Shown here piece by piece: positions 59,550-64,000 of a stretch of 64,000 nucleotides of DNA. A program made the position numbers and the translations under genes. A model generated the notes under the pieces. The model was not told where the DNA came from and did not search any database. It worked only from the letters and a program-made list of their open reading frames with translations. Within the stretch, counting starts at the first letter, position 1, and each line of letters begins with the position of its first letter. Origin of the DNA: SIG607 sp045605385 (lineage in GTDB: Bacteria > Bacillota > Clostridia > Oscillospirales > Acutalibacteraceae); the NCBI GenBank assembly GCA_045605385.1, contig JAZUPW010000017.1, forward strand, positions 144,924 through 208,923, written 5' to 3'.

Positions 59550-59625
59550 TGGTGGGAACAATAGGGCTCGAACCTATGACCCTCTGCTTGTAAGGCAGAT
59601 GCTCTCCCAGCTGAGCTATGCTCCC
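59550..59625 (-). tRNA. tRNA-Val (TAC)
   Basis: Cloverleaf with acceptor GGGAGCA/TGTTCCC (one G-U pair), anticodon loop CTTACAA (TAC), T loop GTTCGAG and encoded CCA. First tRNA of the cluster, whose order Val-Asp-Phe-Gly is common in Firmicutes. Confidence 0.97.
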
Positions 59626-59658
59626 ACATCATTTCACCTGTCGCGTTGCGACTTTGAT

Positions 59659-59687
59659 ATATTAACATACTTAAAGCGTTTTGTCAA
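59659..59687 (-). promoter_or_regulatory. Sigma-A promoter of the tRNA operon
   Basis: On the minus strand, TTGACA (59687-59682), a 17-bp spacer ending in TGT (extended -10) and TAATAT (59664-59659). The leader carries a small perfect hairpin, GTCGC-GTT-GCGAC on the plus strand (59640-59652). Confidence 0.88.
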
Positions 59688-59706
59688 CACTTTTTTTAAA
59701 AATTTT

Positions 59707-60585
59707 TCAATTTTTTGTTTTTGCTAACTTTCTTACTTCTTCAGGAGTAAATTTATAGACCTGAGGGCAAAAATGACAAGCCACTTCTATTGACGGCATT
59801 TCTTCTGCCATACTAAGCAATTCTTCACTATCAATACTCTTTAAAATTTCTTTTGTACGTTCTCTTGAGCAGTTGCAAGAATACGATGTTACCTGTTCAT
59901 AAAGAATTTCTGTTTCAAAGCCGTCAAGCGCCATATAAAGAATTTCTTCAATGGTTTTTCCGCTATCCATAAGCGCAGTTACGCTTGGTAACTTTTTAAT
60001 ATTTTCTTCCAACTTATCTATGGTCTTATTATCAGCGCCCGGAAGTAACTGAATAATATAACCGCCTGCGCATCTTACACTTAAATCGGGGTTAACAAGT
60101 ACCCCTAAAGCGCAAACTGTAGGAATCTGTTCGCTTATTGCATAATAAGCCGTTATATCCTCGGCAATTTCGCCCGATACAAGCGGTAAAAAGCCGTTAT
60201 AAGGTTCTTTCATACCTATATCCTTAATAACGGTAAGAGTACCGTTTTTGCCAATTGCGCCCGAAACGTCAAGTTTTCCGTTTTCTTTAAGCGGAATTTC
60301 AACCACTGGTTCGGTTGTATAACCGCGAACGTTTCCCTTGCTGTCGGCTGCTACTACAACTGCCTTTGCAGGACCTTCACCTGTTATACGAAGTGTAATT
60401 GTATGATTTTCGCCTTTAAGCATATTTCCCATCATAGAGCCAGCGGTAAGCAATCTACCCAAAGCGGCTGTCATAACGGCAGACGTCTTGTGATATTTTT
60501 CAGCAGTTGCAACGATATCGGTTGAATCAAGCGCTATTGCCATAACAGCACCGTCGCTTGTTATTGCTCTTATAAGTTTTCCCAT
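59707..60585 (-). CDS. hslO: Redox-regulated chaperone Hsp33
   Basis: A 292-residue Hsp33. The N-terminal domain starts GKLIRAITSDGAVMAIALDS. The C-terminal redox switch has four zinc Cys: Cys237 and Cys239 (SCNCSRE), and Cys270 and Cys273 (CHFCPQ). When oxidised, zinc is lost and the chaperone becomes active. It lies 3 nt after the methyltransferase gene, with its ribosome site (AAAGGAAA) inside that gene's end. Confidence 0.96.
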   Translation of the reverse strand: MGKLIRAITSDGAVMAIALDSTDIVATAEKYHKTSAVMTAALGRLLTAGSMMGNMLKGENHTITLRITGEGPAKAVVVAADSKGNVRGYTTEPVVEIPLKENGKLDVSGAIGKNGTLTVIKDIGMKEPYNGFLPLVSGEIAEDITAYYAISEQIPTVCALGVLVNPDLSVRCAGGYIIQLLPGADNKTIDKLEENIKKLPSVTALMDSGKTIEEILYMALDGFETEILYEQVTSYSCNCSRERTKEILKSIDSEELLSMAEEMPSIEVACHFCPQVYKFTPEEVRKLAKTKN

Positions 60586-60588
60586 TTT

Positions 60589-61335
60589 TTATATTTCCTT
60601 TCTTGCCACAAAAATGGCTCTCTGAGTTGTTTTAGCGGGTTTCACAAAAGAATCTTCCGCATATATTTTTTCAACCTTAAAGCCCGATTTTTCAAGCATT
60701 TCGGTTAGTTGTTCGAAAGTATATGCGCGTTCACAAAATTCATCGTGATTTCTTAAATATTTATCACCGTTTTTTTCAAAGAAATCAAGAAAAATATCGG
60801 TTGTTTTACTTCTTTTGTTATAAAAATTTTGCCACACACAAAAAACGTCTTCACCTTCAAGTACAAAAGTATTATCGCCAAGCACAGTTTCGTGTTTATA
60901 GGGTGTATTTACATCAAAAATAAAAAGCCTGTCTTTTTCTAAAAAAAGCGAAATTCTGTTAAAACTTTTCTGAAGTTCTTTTACAGAAGTAATGTGGTTA
61001 ACAGTATCCATAAAACACACAGCTCCGTCGACCGTGCCGTATAAATCAAGTTCTGCGGCGCCCTGATTCAAAAACAAAATATCAAGGTTATTCTCTTTTG
61101 CACGTTCTTTAGCAACAGTAAGCATACCTTCGCTTATATCAGCACCAATAACGTCTATTCCCCTCTTTGCAAACTCAACCGAAAAACCGCCGGTACCGCA
61201 GCCAACATCTAAAAGTAACGACGGCACTTTATCAAACTTATTGAATAATTCTAGTACATATTCGGTTTTCTTGCAATAATCAACGTCTTGCATTAAACTA
61301 TCGTAATATTTTGAAAAAACATCGTATTCTGTCAT
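60589..61335 (-). CDS. Class I SAM-dependent methyltransferase
   Basis: A 248-residue methyltransferase with motif I LLDVGCGTGGFSVEFAKRG, VIGADISEGML and the later DGAVCFMDTVNHI. The substrate is unknown; its pairing with hslO is common in Clostridia. It starts at ATG 61335 after AAGAGGC and has a good promoter. Its N-terminus, YDVFSKYYDSLMQDVDY, is typical of small-molecule methyltransferases of this group. Confidence 0.88.
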   Translation of the reverse strand: MTEYDVFSKYYDSLMQDVDYCKKTEYVLELFNKFDKVPSLLLDVGCGTGGFSVEFAKRGIDVIGADISEGMLTVAKERAKENNLDILFLNQGAAELDLYGTVDGAVCFMDTVNHITSVKELQKSFNRISLFLEKDRLFIFDVNTPYKHETVLGDNTFVLEGEDVFCVWQNFYNKRSKTTDIFLDFFEKNGDKYLRNHDEFCERAYTFEQLTEMLEKSGFKVEKIYAEDSFVKPAKTTQRAIFVARKEI

Positions 61336-61364
61336 ACACGCCTCTTAAAACATATTTTTTATAT

Positions 61365-61393
61365 ATTTTAACAAATCAAAAACACAAAGTCAA
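61365..61393 (-). promoter_or_regulatory. Sigma-A promoter for the methyltransferase-hslO unit
   Basis: On the minus strand, TTGACT (61393-61388), a 17-bp spacer ending in TGT (extended -10) and TAAAAT (61370-61365). Confidence 0.85.
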
Positions 61394-61403
61394 TAAATAG
61401 AAA

Positions 61404-61431
61404 CGAAGACACTTCAGAAGAAGTGTCTTCG
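61404..61431 (-). terminator. Terminator after the Cys-rich dockerin protein gene
   Basis: A 12-bp perfect stem, CGAAGACACTTC with GAAGTGTCTTCG, and an AGAA loop. The T run on the minus strand (TTTCTATTTATT) is weak. Confidence 0.7.
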
Positions 61432-61443
61432 CCATAAGTTTAA

Positions 61444-64000
61444 TTAGTATTCAAGCTTTGCAAGCATAAGTTTGAGTACACGTAAGTCAGATGCGTTAGG
61501 CATACCGCTGTTATCGTCAACTTCGGTATTCTTAATTTCGGGATCATCTAACTGAATGGTTTTTGCAAGTAAAAGTTTTAATAGTCTCAAGTCGGAAGCA
61601 TTTACTGCGCCGTCACCGTTTATATCTCCGCGTGCATATTCGGGAGCTTCAAGTGCAGGAATTTCTACAGTTTCTATTACTTCATCGCATACAGTACATC
61701 TTATTTCTTTAAGACCTGCAACGCCTACTGCGGGCTCTTTAACAATTACCTCTTTTGTTTCACCGTGGCCTGTTTTCGGAACGTTAACGTTATCTACAAC
61801 AATGCCGCCGCAAACCTTACATACAATCTGCATAATTCCGTCTTCAGTACAGGTTGCTTCCTTGATTGTTACAGCCTGAGTTTCACCGTGGCCTAACGCT
61901 TCAATAACTACAGTTTCAATAACTTCGTTACATACAGTACAGATTATATTCTTAGAACCTGCTTCTGTGCAAGTTGCTTCTTTAGTTACTTCTTCTTTAG
62001 TTTCACCGTGACCTAATGCATCAAGAGTAACAGTTATAATAACTTCATCACATACGCCGCAAACAACGTTCTTAAGACCTGCTTCAGTACAGGTAGGAGC
62101 CTTAACAATAACTTCTTTTGCATTGCTATGGCCTAAAGCATCAGCGCCTGCTTCATACTTAATTTCACCGCAAGTACACTTGTAAGCAGTCTTTCCTGCT
62201 GTTGTACAGGTAGGTGCTATATCACTTGCTTCATCGCGTTCAAATGTATGAGCAATTACAGGAAGTTCAATTGTTTCAAGAACTTCACCGCATACGGTAC
62301 AGATAACGTTCTTAGAACCTGTTTCTGTGCATGTTGCTTCTTTGGTTACTTCTTCTCTTGTTTCACCGTGGCCGAGTGCCGCGATTTCTACAGTGCTGAG
62401 AACTTCGCCGCATACGGTACAGATGATGTTCTTAGAGCCTGTTTCTGTGCATGTTGCTTCTTTAGTTACTTCTTCTCTTGTTTCGCCGTGGCCGAGTGCC
62501 GCGATTTCTACAGTGCTGAGAACTTCACCGCAAGCGTCACAAACGATATTCTTAGAACCTTTTTCGGTACAGGTTGCTTCCTTAGTTACAACTTCGCTTG
62601 TTTCAACATGTTCACAAGGAGGTGCATCAAGTGCAGGAATTTCTACGGTTTTAATTACTTCACCGCAAACTGTACACTTAATTTCTTTAAGACCTGCAAC
62701 ACCAATTTCAGGCTCTTTAACAATCACTTCTTCTGTTGCGCCGTGACCAAGTGCCGCAATTTCTTTTGTTTCAAGAACTTCGCCGCATACGGTACAGATA
62801 ACGTTCTTAGAGCCGGCTTCTGTACATGTAGCTTCTTTGGTTACTTCTTCTCTTGTTTCGCCGTGGCCAAGTGCTGCGATTTCTATTGTTTCAAGAACTT
62901 CGCCGCATACGGTACAAACTATATTCTTGGAACCTGCTTCTGTGCATGTAGCCTCTTTAGTTACCACTTCTTTAGTTTCACCGTGTTCGGTTGCCTTCGG
63001 GATTTCAACAGTGTTGAGAACTTCTCCACATACGGTACAGATAACGTTCTTAGAGCCTGTTTCCGCACATGTTGCTTCTTTGGTTACTTCTTCTCTTGTT
63101 TCGCCGTGACCGAGCGCTGCAACGGTTTCAAATTTCGTTTCGCCGCAAGCACACTTATAAGCTTTCTTACCTGTTTGAGTACACGTAGGCGCTACATCGT
63201 TTTCAGGGTCAGGCTGGAATGTATGATCAATTACAGGAATTTGTTCTGTTCCTATAACTTCACCACAATTATCACAAACAATGTTCTTAAGCCCTGTTTC
63301 GGTGCAAGTTGCTTCTTTTACAACAATTTCACTTGTATTGATATGTTCACAAACTTCAGGCTCTACAGGATTATCTTTTTCCTTAAGAACAGGCACAGGA
63401 CGTGACATATCAAATGCTATAAGTAAAGTCCTCTGTCCAAATTTGAAGGTGTAATTTGCTAAATCCGACTCTTTGAATCCTTCAGGAGCAGCATAGCAGA
63501 ACGTTGCTACAAGACCGGTAGTAGTAATACCCATTGTAGGCTCAGAACTATCAATAAGGGCTAAATTAAGTTCAGGGTTCATAGTATAATTAAATTTATA
63601 CTCAACAATACCAACTCTGCCGCCCTTGTCAATTTCATCTTTAATTGTTCCTTCAAGAATAGTTGAACATACAAGACCGTCATTACTTTCAAGAACAATT
63701 TCTGCAGTGTAAACGTTACTGTTATTTTCAACTATGTAAAGAGGAACTTCAATTTCATCGAATTCGGCATTATAGTAAAGGTCTCCGATTTCAAATACTA
63801 CAGTTTTTTCGTTAGGATCTACCGGAGTTTGAAGAGCAGGTATAACTTCTGTTCTTACCACTGCATCACAGAGATCGCAAACGATATCTTTGGAACCTTC
63901 AACACCTACTTCAGCTTCTTTTGTTACAACTTCGTGTGTTGTCGGGTGATTCAAAGCAGCAGTTCCTGCTTCATACTTGGTTTCACCGCAAGCGCACTTA
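61444..64000 (-). CDS. Large Cys-rich repeat surface protein with C-terminal dockerin, 5' end outside
   Basis: About 851 residues are visible and the frame runs off the window end, so the N-terminus is missing. Near the visible start is a beta-rich domain (VVFEIGDLYYNAEFDEIEVP onward, ~150 residues) that resembles a cohesin-like fold. The bulk is tandem ~38-40-residue units of the form C-x(9-10)-CxxC followed by a His-Gly, with 14 CxxC and three CxCG sites. Zinc binding is likely but unproven. The last ~60 residues are a dockerin: GDINGDGAVNASDLRLLK, and a second, altered loop DDNSGMPNASDLRVLK. It is presumably secreted; no sortase motif is seen. The dockerin loop matches that of the fucosidase. 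Confidence 0.85.
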   Translation of the reverse strand, partial: KCACGETKYEAGTAALNHPTTHEVVTKEAEVGVEGSKDIVCDLCDAVVRTEVIPALQTPVDPNEKTVVFEIGDLYYNAEFDEIEVPLYIVENNSNVYTAEIVLESNDGLVCSTILEGTIKDEIDKGGRVGIVEYKFNYTMNPELNLALIDSSEPTMGITTTGLVATFCYAAPEGFKESDLANYTFKFGQRTLLIAFDMSRPVPVLKEKDNPVEPEVCEHINTSEIVVKEATCTETGLKNIVCDNCGEVIGTEQIPVIDHTFQPDPENDVAPTCTQTGKKAYKCACGETKFETVAALGHGETREEVTKEATCAETGSKNVICTVCGEVLNTVEIPKATEHGETKEVVTKEATCTEAGSKNIVCTVCGEVLETIEIAALGHGETREEVTKEATCTEAGSKNVICTVCGEVLETKEIAALGHGATEEVIVKEPEIGVAGLKEIKCTVCGEVIKTVEIPALDAPPCEHVETSEVVTKEATCTEKGSKNIVCDACGEVLSTVEIAALGHGETREEVTKEATCTETGSKNIICTVCGEVLSTVEIAALGHGETREEVTKEATCTETGSKNVICTVCGEVLETIELPVIAHTFERDEASDIAPTCTTAGKTAYKCTCGEIKYEAGADALGHSNAKEVIVKAPTCTEAGLKNVVCGVCDEVIITVTLDALGHGETKEEVTKEATCTEAGSKNIICTVCNEVIETVVIEALGHGETQAVTIKEATCTEDGIMQIVCKVCGGIVVDNVNVPKTGHGETKEVIVKEPAVGVAGLKEIRCTVCDEVIETVEIPALEAPEYARGDINGDGAVNASDLRLLKLLLAKTIQLDDPEIKNTEVDDNSGMPNASDLRVLKLMLAKLEY
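61650..63350 (-). repeat. Tandem coding repeats of ~115-120 bp
   Basis: Successive copies of the Cys-rich unit lie in register, some almost identical at DNA level, for example 62290-62405 and 62405-62520. A second unit type with CxCG and HTF is interspersed around 62150-62260 and 63120-63230. Unequal crossing-over between copies would explain the array. Confidence 0.85.

Noticed and set aside
61650..63350. CRISPR or satellite DNA
   Set aside because: The repeats are in frame within a long coding region and encode a regular Cys-rich unit.
62248..63405. A 385-codon plus-strand frame rich in Cys and Phe
   Set aside because: It is the mirror of the minus-strand repeat gene, kept open by the repeats' codon pattern. 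It has no ribosome site or promoter.

Overview
The window reads as a chromosome segment of an AT-rich, spore-forming Firmicute of class Clostridia, probably a gut or rumen member of the Oscillospirales/Ruminococcaceae type. The evidence is: sporulation genes (yabP, yabQ and a SpoVB-like flippase) in the Bacillus/Clostridium yab order; a divIVA-ylmH-sepF division cluster; Firmicute-type SAM-I and FMN riboswitches; sigma-A promoters with 17-bp spacers; and secreted dockerin proteins, one of them an alpha-L-fucosidase. No rRNA, CRISPR array, phage or transposase gene was found. The lineage is an inference.

Layout. (1) 1-14178, all on the minus strand, is a long tightly packed operon read from recJ: recJ, relA/spoT, dtd, an MBL hydrolase, hemZ, a uridine-kinase-like gene, a DUF4832 glycosidase-like gene, a small coiled-coil gene, an MTA/SAH nucleosidase, a SpoVB-like flippase, mazG, rqcP, yabP, yabQ, divIC and an S1-domain gene cut by the window edge. 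(2) 14255-23814 is an accessory carbohydrate cassette: two large secreted proteins, one a multidomain GH29 fucosidase with a dockerin, and a divergent AraC regulator. The cassette is bracketed by terminators with identical arms. (3) 23843-39280 is a second long minus-strand operon read from miaB: miaB, ylbF, mutS, mutL, miaA, an HlyD-like gene, yggS, sepF, ylmH, divIVA, lspA, rluD-like, a HAD phosphatase and a split transketolase. (4) 39307-41756 holds metK under a SAM-I riboswitch, an ECF riboflavin transporter under an FMN riboswitch, and a DUF1294 gene. (5) 41764-58310 is a mixed region: an amidase lipoprotein, an ABC-F protein, an amidohydrolase, an LCP-like protein, a transglutaminase-like lipoprotein, a YtrA-type GntR/ABC operon, a TIM-barrel protein, a DUF554 protein, an alpha-galactosidase with an EamA transporter and AraC regulator, and two DegV proteins. 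(6) 58461-59299 is a small cassette flanked by related long hairpins. It holds a membrane protein gene and a tandem hairpin array built on a repeated 7-bp linker. (7) 59301-59687 is a Val-Asp-Phe-Gly tRNA operon, followed by hslO and a methyltransferase gene. (8) 61444-64000 is the 3' part of a huge Cys-rich repeat protein with a C-terminal dockerin.

How the genes work together. The two long operons are core growth, division, translation-quality and repair functions. The accessory parts deal with glycans (fucose and alpha-galactose release with AraC control) and with surface display through dockerins. The most unusual non-coding structure is the hairpin array at 59084-59262. It has perfect 13-bp terminal inverted repeats, and its end supplies the -35 box of the neighbouring membrane-protein gene.
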